Source: Qipengyuania vulgaris (lineage in GTDB: Bacteria; Pseudomonadota; Alphaproteobacteria; Sphingomonadales; Sphingomonadaceae). Taken from it: a DNA stretch of 64,000 nt. Shown piece after piece: positions 9,289 through 18,149 of this stretch (positions are counted from its first letter, which is position 1; the number at the start of each line of letters is the position of its first letter). The stretch lies in the NCBI GenBank assembly GCA_000756795.1, contig CCSI01000006.1, positions 100,551-164,550 on the forward strand, given 5' to 3'. A model generated the notes under the pieces. That model searched no databases and was not told the origin of the DNA. It was given only the letters and a program-made list of their open reading frames with translations. The translations under genes and the position numbers were made by a program.

Positions 9289-9738
9289 GGGTTTCTCTTA
9301 AAAATTGCCATAAAAGCCCGCGTGCCTGGGCGGGCTGGTTCATATTCTGTGGATGTGTGGAAGGGCGATCGAGGCCAATGGCGGAGCAGGCAGTCACCCG
9401 CGAACCACTCTCCGCCCTGTTTTCCCTGCTTTACAGGGAATTTGCTGGGAAAGACACATAATTGGGGCCGACGTGACTTGATTTAAACGATCAGAAACCG
9501 CAGATTTCTGCGGCTCGCCGCCAGAAATTCCCTGCGCGCGGAATAGGGAATTCTGTGCGCCCGATCAGCGAAGGCGTAGCCGGTGATCAGGGAAAGCCTG
9601 TGCGCAGTGCAGCGAAGCGGATCGCAGAAGAGTGTTTGCCAGAAATTGGGGGATATGTTCCTCGTTCGTTCTCGACATTTTGAGATTTGATTGCTATTGG
9701 GCAATCTCCATCGCTGGATAGCTGACGGGACATTGAGC
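9289..9738. other. Non-coding segment between tRNA-Ser and ParB-methyltransferase
   Basis: 450 bases with no convincing gene. It holds several small palindromes built on TTCCCTG/CAGGGAA (perfect pair at 9422-9428 and 9434-9440; further AGGGAA/TTCCCT copies near 9530-9595) and a CCGCAGA-TT-TCTGCGG hairpin at 9498-9513. This looks like an element boundary region and not an ordinary promoter gap. Confidence 0.5.
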
Positions 9739-11070
9739 ATGAAAAACACGACGTTGAACGTGGTTGAGCGCGATATCGCGAACCTTCGACCCTACCCGCG
9801 CAATGCGCGAACTCATTCCAAGAAACAAATCAAGCAGATCGCGGCCTCGATCGAGCGGTTCGGGTTCACTAACCCGGTGCTAATCTCGGACGAGGGCGAG
9901 ATCATCGCCGGTCACGGCAGGGTCGAGGCAGCAAGAGTTCTCGGATGGAAGCGCGTACCCACGCTGGCGCTCTCGCATCTGAACGAGGAAGAGCGCCGCG
10001 CCTATGTGCTGGCGGATAACAAGCTCGCGCTCAACGCAGGCTGGGACAAGGAGATCCTCGCCATCGAACTCCAGGCGCTGGTCGATTGCGACTTCGATAT
10101 CGAGGTGACCGGGTTCAGTCTGGCCGAAGTAGACTTTGCGCTGGTCGATGCCCGCGAGGCCGATCCTGGCGCTAGCGACGCGCCCGAAGATGCCATTCCC
10201 GACCGAGAGAAAGATCCTGTCTCGCGCGCCGGCGTCATCTGGCAGCTCGGTCGCCACCGCCTGCTGTGCGGCGATACGCGCGATAGCGAGGCGATGGACA
10301 GGCTGATGGACGGCGAGAGCGCCGACCTCGTGTTTACCGATCCGCCGTACAATGTCGCCATCGATGGCAATGTATGCGGGCTAGGGTCGGTCAAGCACCG
10401 CGAGTTTGCCTTTGCCAGTGGCGAGATGAGCGAGAGCGAGTTTACCCGCTTTCTCGCCGACACCCTTGGCAACATGAGCCGGACCATGCGCGACGGGGCG
10501 ATCGCCTTCGTCTGCATGGACTGGCGGCACATGGGCGAGCTTCTGACAGCAGGTAGCGAGGCCTTCACCGAGCTGAAGAACCTCGTCGTCTGGAACAAGA
10601 CCAATGGCGGGATGGGCGCCTTCTACCGCTCCAAGCACGAGATGATCTTCGTCTTCAAGCAAGGCAGTGCCCAGCACACGAACTGCTTCGGCCTTGGTGA
10701 GACCGGGCGCTATCGCACGAACGTCTGGGACTATGCCGGGATCAGCTCGATCGGAGCGAACCGGTCGGACGAGCTGGCCATGCATCCCACGGTCAAGCCG
10801 GTGGCGCTGATCGCCGATGCAATCATGGACTGCTCGAAGCGTGGCCAGATCGTGCTCGACGGGTTCGGTGGATCCGGCAGTACGCTAATCGCGGCAGAGA
10901 AGACCGGCCGGTCTGCGCGGCTTATCGAATATGATGCTCTCTACTGTGATACGATCGTGCGCCGCTGGCAGGCCTATACCGGCAAGAGAGCAAAACTCGC
11001 CAGCACCGGCGAATGGTTCGAAGACGTCGCCGAGGCGCGGCTCGGTATGGATCTGGAGGCTGCCGAATGA
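9739..11070 (+). CDS. ParB-like nuclease domain / DNA methyltransferase fusion
   Basis: 443 residues. The N-terminal 1-110 is a ParB/Srx-like domain (LRPYPRNARTH, then GEIIAGHGRVEAARVLG). The C-terminal half is an N4/N6 DNA methylase of the beta class: catalytic TDPPYNV near residue 200 precedes the AdoMet-binding FGGSGST near 376, with HPTVKPV between. Such fusions are common on prophages and integrative elements of alphaproteobacteria and have no dedicated nuclease partner, so the product is probably an orphan methyltransferase. I chose the ATG at 9739 because the ParB homology starts right after it. Its TGA overlaps the next start by four bases (ATGA). Confidence 0.9.
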   Translation: MKNTTLNVVERDIANLRPYPRNARTHSKKQIKQIAASIERFGFTNPVLISDEGEIIAGHGRVEAARVLGWKRVPTLALSHLNEEERRAYVLADNKLALNAGWDKEILAIELQALVDCDFDIEVTGFSLAEVDFALVDAREADPGASDAPEDAIPDREKDPVSRAGVIWQLGRHRLLCGDTRDSEAMDRLMDGESADLVFTDPPYNVAIDGNVCGLGSVKHREFAFASGEMSESEFTRFLADTLGNMSRTMRDGAIAFVCMDWRHMGELLTAGSEAFTELKNLVVWNKTNGGMGAFYRSKHEMIFVFKQGSAQHTNCFGLGETGRYRTNVWDYAGISSIGANRSDELAMHPTVKPVALIADAIMDCSKRGQIVLDGFGGSGSTLIAAEKTGRSARLIEYDALYCDTIVRRWQAYTGKRAKLASTGEWFEDVAEARLGMDLEAAE

Positions 11071-11912
11071 GCGCCTCGGACAAGAAGCAACGGTCATCGA
11101 ACCTGCCCGAGCGCTACCGTGTTGGCTACAAGCGACCTCCGGTAGAGCATCGCTTCCGCAAAGGTCAGTCTGGCAACCCTGCCGGGCGCCCGAAAGGCGC
11201 GGCCAACAAGCCCAAAGTCGATACGTCTGTCGGAATGCGCGCGGCCGAAGAATACCTGCGCCAGGAAGCCTATCGCCCGGTGACCATCCGCGAAGGCGAG
11301 GAACTCGTCGAGCTGCCTGCCATCCAGGCCGTGTTCCGCGCGATGGGCGTCTCGGCCATGAAGGGCAATCGGTTCGCGCAAAAAACCATGGCAGAGTTGA
11401 TCTCAGGCCTGGAGCAGCGCGAGTACGACAGCCGGCTCGAACTGTTTGGCACGGCGATCGATTACAAGCGGGAGTGGTCAGAACGCATCGAGTATTGCAA
11501 GGCGAACGGCCTGCCGGACCCCGATCCGATCCCGCATCCCGACGACATCATCCTCGATCCGCTTACCGGCGGGGTCAAGATCGCAGGTCCTCAGACAAAG
11601 GAACAGCGTGAGCAGTTGGATGCATGCATTGAGCGCCGCTCCGAGGCGCAGGAAGAGGTGTCCTACTTCGCCGAGAAATACCGCCGCTCTCGAAGCGAGA
11701 AAATGCAGCGCATCTATCTCGACAACTGGCATTGGGAACAGCGCATGTTCGATGTGATCAATGACCTGCTGCCGGACAGATACAAAACCGAATTGAAGGA
11801 CCGGTCCTATCACCCGGAAGCATCACGCGCTGGCAAAACGCTCGCGGAGTTTGCGGAAGATCGGAAAAGGCATCCAAGCGAGCGGCGCTGGGGAGATTAC
11901 GTGGGCGAATGA
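11067..11912 (+). CDS. DUF5681 domain protein (mobile-element associated)
   Basis: 281 residues. Near the N-terminus is the signature of DUF5681: VGYKRPPVEHRFRKGQSG followed by NPAGRPKGA, a basic, glycine- and proline-rich motif seen next to methyltransferases and terminase-like genes of mobile elements. The rest is charged and helical without recognised motifs. The start overlaps the methyltransferase stop (ATGA), so the two are translated together. Function is unknown; DNA binding is suggested only by the basic motif. Confidence 0.8.
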   Translation: MSASDKKQRSSNLPERYRVGYKRPPVEHRFRKGQSGNPAGRPKGAANKPKVDTSVGMRAAEEYLRQEAYRPVTIREGEELVELPAIQAVFRAMGVSAMKGNRFAQKTMAELISGLEQREYDSRLELFGTAIDYKREWSERIEYCKANGLPDPDPIPHPDDIILDPLTGGVKIAGPQTKEQREQLDACIERRSEAQEEVSYFAEKYRRSRSEKMQRIYLDNWHWEQRMFDVINDLLPDRYKTELKDRSYHPEASRAGKTLAEFAEDRKRHPSERRWGDYVGE

Positions 11913-11987
11913 GCGGAACGTCTTGACGGCAGCTCTGCGCCCCCATTCCGGACATACGAGGCGGTTTGCTATTTTATTGAAAGCAGA

Positions 11988-12048
11988 CCGTCCGCTTTTC
12001 CTGGCGGGTGTCATCAGCCAATGTCCGCATGTGGGTGGAAAGCAGTCA
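11988..12048 (+). repeat. Degenerate copy of the dispersed GTCCGC...GCGGAC repeat
   Basis: Shares ACCGTCCGCTTTTCCTGG, GTCATCAGCCA and GTGGGTGGAAAGCAGTC with the better copies at 21.8-25.1 kb, in the same order, but with changed ends. It follows the DUF5681 gene. Confidence 0.4.
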
Positions 12049-12087
12049 ATGCTCCGCTGAGAATGTTAATAACAGTCGAGCGACCGG

Positions 12088-12168
12088 TCAGAGATCGATC
12101 GCCTTGGTCGATTGCCGCCCCGCGCGCGAAAATGGCCGCGGATCGGTCTTAGTTCGTTCATACGGCAT
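12088..12168 (-). CDS. Possible 26-residue small protein
   Basis: An ATG at 12168 is preceded by a strong ribosome binding site (AGGAAGGGAGC, about three to eight bases before it). It opens a 26-codon frame rich in arginine, lysine and proline that ends in TGA at 12088-12090. It may be a true small protein, a truncated remnant of a longer gene at the element edge, or chance. No family was recognised. Confidence 0.25.
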   Translation of the reverse strand: MPYERTKTDPRPFSRAGRQSTKAIDL

Positions 12169-12256
12169 GCTCCCTTCCTGTTAGCTTTTGAGCAACTGGC
12201 ATACCAGAGTTCGTGACGGCTGATCGCTGATCGCGGCGGGCTGGCGGGATTGGAAC

Positions 12257-14074
12257 TTATGCAACGGTAACCCTCAGCGGGTAGATTTGCGCTACGTTCC
12301 GCGCGCCAGCGATTTCCGTACGATTGCGCCCGCGGGCCTTAGCCGCATAGAGCGGCTGGTCAGCCTTGGAGAGCGCTTCGGCTGGTGTCATCGCGCTGGA
12401 AATGGCAGCTACGCCGAGGCTTGCGGTCACCCGGAAATCGGCGTCTTCGATAATATCAAATTGCAGTTTGGCAATGGCGGCTCGCAATTCTTCGCACAGC
12501 TCGATCACGTTGGTGAGCGTCAAGCCTTCGGCCACGATTGCGAACTCCTCGCCGCCAAGCCGCCCGATGAAGCATTCCGGCGTAGCGACCTTGCACATTG
12601 CTCGGGCGACATTGACAAGGACTTGGTCGCCCGTGACGTGGCCGTAATTGTCGTTCACGACTTTGAAGAAATCTAAGTCTATGAGGACTATGAAGAACGG
12701 ACGGATTTCAGCATGGCAAAGGCGTGGCTCGAGATGTCTGAGGAGCGCGCGGCGATTGGCAAGCCCTGTTAGCGTGTCGGTTTCCGCTTCGCGCCTCATC
12801 TTAATTTCGGCGAGCTTTCGGTTGGTGACATCGCGAATTGTTACCGCGTAACCTAAAATCTCATCCAGATCGGGATTTGGTACGGCCTGTAGTTTCGTAT
12901 CCAACCAGACGACCTCATCGTCCCGTATGACAGCGCGTTCAAGTGTCCGCGTGGTCTCTGGATTTTCCTTTGCTTGCACTAGTGTCATTCTGACAAGCTG
13001 CTGATCGAGCGGATCGAAGAGGATGGTGAGTGGCTCCCCAATGACGTCCTCCCCCCCGGATAGGCGGTGGCCTGCCTGGGAACAATATCGAATATGCCCA
13101 CGGGGGTCGAGGTTGAGCAGCACATCGTCGGTGTGATCTGACACGAGACATTCCAACGCTCGCTTTTCGCGTAGCTCGGCCAGAAGAAGTTTGTGCTGCT
13201 TCAACGCTACCGTAGTCGGCAGTGCCAGCATCAGCAGGATCGCGAGATAGAGCTGCAGCAATTGCACTTCACCTGCCAGCGTCCATTCGATTTGGCGGAA
13301 GAAGCCTTGTTCCATCGAGAGCGACACTGCGCCGAATGTCGCGACTATAAGCACGCCCAGCACCGCACCAATCCTGCCACAGCGGAAACTGGCGTACATT
13401 AGTGGCACCACCGGCAGGTAAAGTAGGGCTATCGTGTCCTGGAAGAATGCCATAGCGCATACGACCGCAATTGAAGCGCAATGCAGGCTGCATTCGATTG
13501 TCTCCCGCGCCGATCCCTTCCTTATCTGGTTCTTGATCACGCCCGTTGAGATCATCAGCGCAAGCGGAAAGAAAAGAAACGTTCCCAGACCATGTCCGAC
13601 CAGCCATTCTAGCCCGTGTTGCTTCCAACTTTCCCCCACCATCCAATGTGCCAGAAGGGAGCCCGGCAAAGCTGACAAGGATGTGCCGAGCACAACGCTC
13701 ACAATCATTCGCTGGAGACCCGATACGCTTTCCAACCAATCTCTCTGCGGTCGCAGCGCGAGCATCAGGGTCGTGATGACGAAACCTTCGAAGACGTTTA
13801 CGATCGCTAATGGGACAGCGACCTTCGGACCAAATCCGAAAAGGGCCGTCGCCAGCCAGCTAAGCAGCGCGAAAGCGGTCAGTATGGGAAACCATTTCCG
13901 TACATCCTGAGGTAGCAAGGTGGCTACCAGGATGGCGGTACCAGGCCAGACGAGCGCCAGCCCTCCGCTAAAGCGCGACCATGCTATAGTAAGGCTGGTG
14001 AGGGCGAAAAATGCCAGTCCAGCATGAACGATTTCCTTTGCTTGCAGAAAGGGCTTTGGGTCCAGAAAGCGCAT
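12257..14074 (-). CDS. Membrane diguanylate cyclase: MASE1 - PAS - GGDEF
   Basis: 605 residues. About 1-290 is a MASE1-type sensory domain with eight or so transmembrane helices. A PAS domain follows at about 315-430 (VLLNLDPRGHIRYCSQAG ... VTIRDVT). The C-terminal GGDEF domain (about 445-595) carries DTLTGLANRR and RLGGEEF near 506, an intact active-site variant, so it should make cyclic di-GMP. I see no RxxD inhibitory site in the usual position. Start: the ATG at 14074 is preferred; an in-frame TTG at 14092 is possible, and neither has a strong ribosome site. A tandem 19-bp repeat lies about 95 bases upstream. Confidence 0.88.
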   Translation of the reverse strand: MRFLDPKPFLQAKEIVHAGLAFFALTSLTIAWSRFSGGLALVWPGTAILVATLLPQDVRKWFPILTAFALLSWLATALFGFGPKVAVPLAIVNVFEGFVITTLMLALRPQRDWLESVSGLQRMIVSVVLGTSLSALPGSLLAHWMVGESWKQHGLEWLVGHGLGTFLFFPLALMISTGVIKNQIRKGSARETIECSLHCASIAVVCAMAFFQDTIALLYLPVVPLMYASFRCGRIGAVLGVLIVATFGAVSLSMEQGFFRQIEWTLAGEVQLLQLYLAILLMLALPTTVALKQHKLLLAELREKRALECLVSDHTDDVLLNLDPRGHIRYCSQAGHRLSGGEDVIGEPLTILFDPLDQQLVRMTLVQAKENPETTRTLERAVIRDDEVVWLDTKLQAVPNPDLDEILGYAVTIRDVTNRKLAEIKMRREAETDTLTGLANRRALLRHLEPRLCHAEIRPFFIVLIDLDFFKVVNDNYGHVTGDQVLVNVARAMCKVATPECFIGRLGGEEFAIVAEGLTLTNVIELCEELRAAIAKLQFDIIEDADFRVTASLGVAAISSAMTPAEALSKADQPLYAAKARGRNRTEIAGARNVAQIYPLRVTVA

Positions 14075-14505
14075 AGGGTCGCCAGTAAGCAATCAACCTA
14101 ATTCTTTGGTTAGGCTGTGCTCACGAGAAACTACGTAGTTCGTCGAGCATGCATCACACCATCGCGCATTGTCAGAACAAGTGCACGTTGTCAGAACAAG
14201 TGCACGTGCCGTCAAGGTGGATCGGGCAGGGCGGTGAGATGCTGCGCACGTAAAAAGTTGATAACCGCCTCTATAGCGAGCCTTAAACTCCATTGCGTAG
14301 ACCTCGGTGAGAGGGATGGCTCAAGGTTTCGATCTCTTTTCCGGCCCGTCAACTTTGCGTATGCTTGCGAGAATCTAGTGATCGTCACGGCGCGATCTGC
14401 GGGTCATCGAAATATATATGCGCGCCAACCCGGGGGTCCGAATTCAATCGGTCGCCGTCGCCAACATGATTGCATGTATCGGTGCATCACCTCGGGTGGG
14501 GTTCT
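14075..14505. other. Non-coding gap between cyclase and luxR
   Basis: 431 bases. The only clear structure is the 19-bp tandem repeat at 14169-14206. Both flanking genes point left, so this gap holds the cyclase promoter. No other gene was found. Confidence 0.5.
14169..14206. repeat. Two exact tandem copies of a 19-bp unit, possible operator
   Basis: The unit TTGTCAGAACAAGTGCACG occurs at 14169-14187 and again at 14188-14206 without a mismatch. It contains the palindrome GTGCAC and a TTGT..ACAA-like arm. Its place upstream of the cyclase and just downstream of a LuxR gene makes a regulator site plausible, but the canonical lux box is not matched. Confidence 0.5.
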
Positions 14506-15237
14506 TCAAGGATGAATGATGCCATATTTTACCCCCTTCACCGCCAATGCTGTACGATCGTTCACACCGAGCTTTTGGAACATTCGCTTTATGTGCGTCG
14601 CTACAGTGGGCGCCGCTACCCCCAATATGGCGGCGATCTCCGAGTTAGTTTTGCCCTGCGCGATCCAATGTAAAATTTCGACTTCCCGTCGTGGAAGTCG
14701 TGGGCGGAATGGCTCGTCTTGTCGGGCGAGTTCGTCGAGACGACGATGTGCTATCTGTAGTGTCGCGGTCATTTCGAGCAAGTTGGCATTCTCAAAGACA
14801 GAAGAATCCTTCACTTGACCTAGTACGAATTTCACGATTTTAAGGTCGATTCCAAAAGTTGGAATTATCCACCCATCGGTGACACCCATTTTTTTCATAC
14901 GACGAATGTAATCAGCTTCAGATCGACTTAGCTTCGCTTGCTGTGCAATTTCAGAGATACGCAGCGTTGATTTGTATCGCGTGACGTGGGCAGGAAACGG
15001 ATCATTCAAATACAATTTTTCTTTTTGATAAGTCTCGATGAATTTTTCAGGGTATCCGCGCCACGTAGAAACCATCTTCAGTGGGCCATTTCTCGATGGC
15101 GCCATGTAAGCAAAAGCTTGAAAGCCGACACGTCGGAAATGCTTCCATAGTAGATCGACCAAATCAGTTTCCGCCTCACACTGCATGATGGCTTCTAGAA
15201 TGCCCGAAATACGCGTCTCCTCCTGACCGCTCCTCAA
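14506..15237 (-). CDS. LuxR family regulator with autoinducer-binding domain (solo)
   Basis: About 243 residues. The N-terminal domain resembles autoinducer-binding domains, with GYPEKFIETYQ then YLNDPF. The aspartate and the tyrosine of the pocket are present, but the usual tryptophan of the YPxxW motif is phenylalanine. C-terminal HTH of the LuxR/FixJ class: LPRREVEILHWIAQGKTN, SEIAAILGVAAPTVATHI. There is no luxI-type synthase in the window, so it is an orphan receptor. The start is unclear: the longest frame begins at a TTG (15237), an ATT at 15210 follows a very strong AGGAGG, and an ATG lies at 15186. Codon use is AT-richer than in the neighbours, suggesting transfer. Confidence 0.85.
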   Translation of the reverse strand: MRSGQEETRISGILEAIMQCEAETDLVDLLWKHFRRVGFQAFAYMAPSRNGPLKMVSTWRGYPEKFIETYQKEKLYLNDPFPAHVTRYKSTLRISEIAQQAKLSRSEADYIRRMKKMGVTDGWIIPTFGIDLKIVKFVLGQVKDSSVFENANLLEMTATLQIAHRRLDELARQDEPFRPRLPRREVEILHWIAQGKTNSEIAAILGVAAPTVATHIKRMFQKLGVNDRTALAVKGVKYGIIHP

Positions 15238-15966
15238 TATTTTAGCGCAATGCTTTGCCTTTCTACGACAAGTTCATTCGAGAGTTCCCATCAGCAGCCT
15301 TGCCACAGTGCAGTGTTAGAGCACAAGTTGGACTGGGCCTTGTCTAACAGTTTGACCTTAATGGCCGAGAAGAACGCGCATTCGATTTTTCTCAGCCGCA
15401 ATTGTTCGATGCTTCCTTCCGCTCTTTACCATAAACCCAAAAAACGTTCGAGTGGGTCTAAAAGGGAGTATGGGCAGCAAAAGGGTAAGGTCACCGCAAC
15501 GCTTACGCGTTTGACTCGTAAGGAAGGTTTTCGAAGACGTTCCTACTACCGCCATCAAGATTTGAAACCGATCTACGCACGTTCATGCTCTCCTACAGAA
15601 TACCAGACAGCGGACCAGCAGCTTTGCTTCGGTAATGAGCATTACGAATGTCTGACTATGGGCGGGGAGCGGACGTTGGCGTAGACCTAGGGATTTCCCA
15701 TAGCACCACCAGAACAGTTGGTGGCGGCAAGAGATCAGGCCGTTCGGTGCCCTCGATTAGCTCTAGGCTCAGTAAAATTGACTAGGCCCAAAGCGAGCCC
15801 AATAGAACCGAATTTCAATTTCTGCGTCATTGACTTTCCCGCTGAAAAGAAGGCGAACCAGCGGAAATTGGCATGCAGCGCTATCGCACGGCTCTCAGCT
15901 CGGTAAATGCGTCGCCAGATCGGTGAAACTCCGAAGTTCTTGCGTAACATTTATGCTGGGAGCATT
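15238..15966. other. About 730 bases without a supported gene
   Basis: Lower-GC stretch. The longest open frame (15250-15684, plus) is serine-, lysine- and arginine-rich with irregular composition, no ribosome site and no recognisable family, so I do not call it. The segment may be debris of inserted DNA next to the AT-rich luxR gene. Confidence 0.5.
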
Positions 15967-17916
15967 CTACCAACGTCCCAGTTGTCGAGCAATCTGTTTG
16001 CAATCTCGTAACGACATGTACTTTCCCAGCTTGGAATTGGCCACAGGTCGTCCAACGAAGTATCCCTGAACCATGTCGCAACCCATTGCACGAAGTGTAG
16101 CAAGCTGGTCGGAATTTTCTACATGTTCGGCAACGCATCGAACACCTAAGGATCGGCACAGACTCAGAACCCCCTCTAAGAGCTGTAGTGTCTGTTTGCT
16201 CTGAGTGAGATTGGCAACAAGGGAGCCGTCCAGCTTGACCACATCAAATGACATCTCGCGAAGGTAGGAGATAGACGCATGCCCAGCCCCGAAATCGTCT
16301 AGCGCGATCATTGCTCCAGCATCTTTGAGAATGCTGATATTCTCGCGAGCAAGCGCAAAATCAGTTAGCAGCGCGGTTTCGGTAACTTCTATTTGAAACC
16401 GGCTTGGATCGAACCCGACTTTCTCCATCTTTGCAAGCAAGCGGCGCGCAGCTCCCAATTCGCAAAGCTGCATTGAGCTGACGTTGAAGGAAAGGCCTAA
16501 ATTTCCTGGCCATGTAACAGCGCAATCTAGGGAGAGCTGTAGAAGCCGCTCCGTCAGTATGCCGATCAGGTTCATTTGCTCTGCGGCCGTTATAAATTCA
16601 TTTGGACCTACAAATCCAAGCTTTGGGTCATTCCAGCGAGCAAGCGCTTCAAAACCGACAACTTCGAGGTCTTCGAGTTTGGTAATTGGCTGAAACACCA
16701 CACTCAATTCATCCTCAGCTGCACCACTCGCTAGGGCACGCCCTATCCTTGCATGACGATCCTCGGTCGCGAGGAGGTCTTGGGAGAACAGCACCGTTTC
16801 ACTCTTACCGCGTGATTTCGCAGCATAGAGTGCAAGATCCGCTTGGCGAAGCAGATCAACCCTTCGCCCATAGTCAGGCTCCTGGCGCACGAGTCCACAG
16901 CAGGCAAAAACTTGTAGAGCGCGGTGCTCGACAACAATTGGCTCTTCAACGAGCCGACAAATTTCATGGCCGACCGCAAGCGTTGAGCCCGGAGAGAGCC
17001 CTGATCGCCAGTGGATGGCAAATTCGTCACCCCCCATTCTCGCCACCAATGCCAAGTCGCCGAACTTTTCTTCCAGCCGGCGAGCCACGGTTTCAAGGAC
17101 TAGATCTCCTGCATGGTGGCCAAAGGCATCGTTGATTGGTTTAAAGGCATCTAGATCGATTAAAGCGAGAACGGATTGCTGCCGTTCCTCTTCCGACGAT
17201 CGTATTGAGCTCAGTAATGCTCGGCGATTGGCGATGTTCGTAAGTACATCAATATTAGCTAACCTATCGCTTTCCTTCTCAGCCGCGAGCGCACGCTGAT
17301 TCTCCTTCCGAAGCCGCAACCGCGATGACACAAGATCGGTTACGGTATGGTTTTGTGCTCTAAGGAGTTGCCATGTTAGCAACATCACCAATAGCAAGCT
17401 GAGGCCCATTCCGACCTGTGGGGTTCCACCTTCAAGGAAGAGACGGACAGCCACCGGCGTACCCAGTAACCCCAAAGGTAGCATCGCTGCGGGGGGGTAG
17501 CTGCTTAGAGCATACGCACATCCTATCGTCGCGAGGCTACTAAAGAATACCACGGAGTTGATGGTGCCTACATTGTGGGTAATCAAGAGCTGGGCCCAGA
17601 CCGAAAATGCCCCTGCAATCGCAGCGGCGTATAACAGCGTTTTCTTAAGCTCCTTAGTTATCGCTCGCGGAGATAATTCTGCTCCTCTATTACTTAGCCA
17701 ATGTCGCACACGCCAAAGTATCAGGAAAACAAGTGGAGGAACGGGACTGGTGAAAGAGGTCACCTCACCGCCTGTTGCAACATGAAGGCCGACCACATTC
17801 GCTAGAGCGACGGCGTAAAGCAGAGGCACATGCCGCTTCAAACCAGCATACGTTGCGCGTAGTTGCTCCCCGTTCTCTGCGCCGATCGAAGCTTCAAGTG
17901 GTGGGACATTCGCCAT
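15967..17916 (-). CDS. Membrane GGDEF-EAL protein (cyclic di-GMP synthesis/hydrolysis)
   Basis: 649 residues. The N-terminal 30-210 holds five to six hydrophobic helices. The GGDEF domain (about 225-385) has VLTNIANRR and an intact RMGGDEF near 295. The EAL domain (about 405-640) keeps the catalytic set: FEALARW near 422, NVS, EVTETALL, DDFGAG, VKLDGSL, AEHVEN and QGYFVG. Both activities are therefore possible; which one dominates cannot be told from sequence. I chose the ATG at 17916, because the longer frame begins with TTG at 17946. The product likely tunes the local cyclic di-GMP pool read by PilZ proteins such as the damaged one next door. Confidence 0.9.
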   Translation of the reverse strand: MANVPPLEASIGAENGEQLRATYAGLKRHVPLLYAVALANVVGLHVATGGEVTSFTSPVPPLVFLILWRVRHWLSNRGAELSPRAITKELKKTLLYAAAIAGAFSVWAQLLITHNVGTINSVVFFSSLATIGCAYALSSYPPAAMLPLGLLGTPVAVRLFLEGGTPQVGMGLSLLLVMLLTWQLLRAQNHTVTDLVSSRLRLRKENQRALAAEKESDRLANIDVLTNIANRRALLSSIRSSEEERQQSVLALIDLDAFKPINDAFGHHAGDLVLETVARRLEEKFGDLALVARMGGDEFAIHWRSGLSPGSTLAVGHEICRLVEEPIVVEHRALQVFACCGLVRQEPDYGRRVDLLRQADLALYAAKSRGKSETVLFSQDLLATEDRHARIGRALASGAAEDELSVVFQPITKLEDLEVVGFEALARWNDPKLGFVGPNEFITAAEQMNLIGILTERLLQLSLDCAVTWPGNLGLSFNVSSMQLCELGAARRLLAKMEKVGFDPSRFQIEVTETALLTDFALARENISILKDAGAMIALDDFGAGHASISYLREMSFDVVKLDGSLVANLTQSKQTLQLLEGVLSLCRSLGVRCVAEHVENSDQLATLRAMGCDMVQGYFVGRPVANSKLGKYMSLRDCKQIARQLGRW

Positions 17917-18149
17917 CGTACAAGCGTAGTGCAAAGCGCTTACCAAACCGTTGAGCTATCGACTGTCTAGTTGGCATTCTTACTAGGATTGGGAATTGCT
18001 CAAGCACTTCAGGGGCAAGCCTAGCAATCACGTCAATCCGCGGCCCGCCGCTCTGGTCACTCGCCGTACGGACAAAGCGGTAAGATTTGGGTGGTAAGCG
18101 GGCATGTTCCAGCAGGTTTCCCGGAATGTGCTGAGTTTGGCATCGCGAG

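Noticed and set aside
15250..15684. 144-codon plus-strand open frame
   Set aside because: No ribosome site, irregular composition, no recognisable family; in a decayed region.
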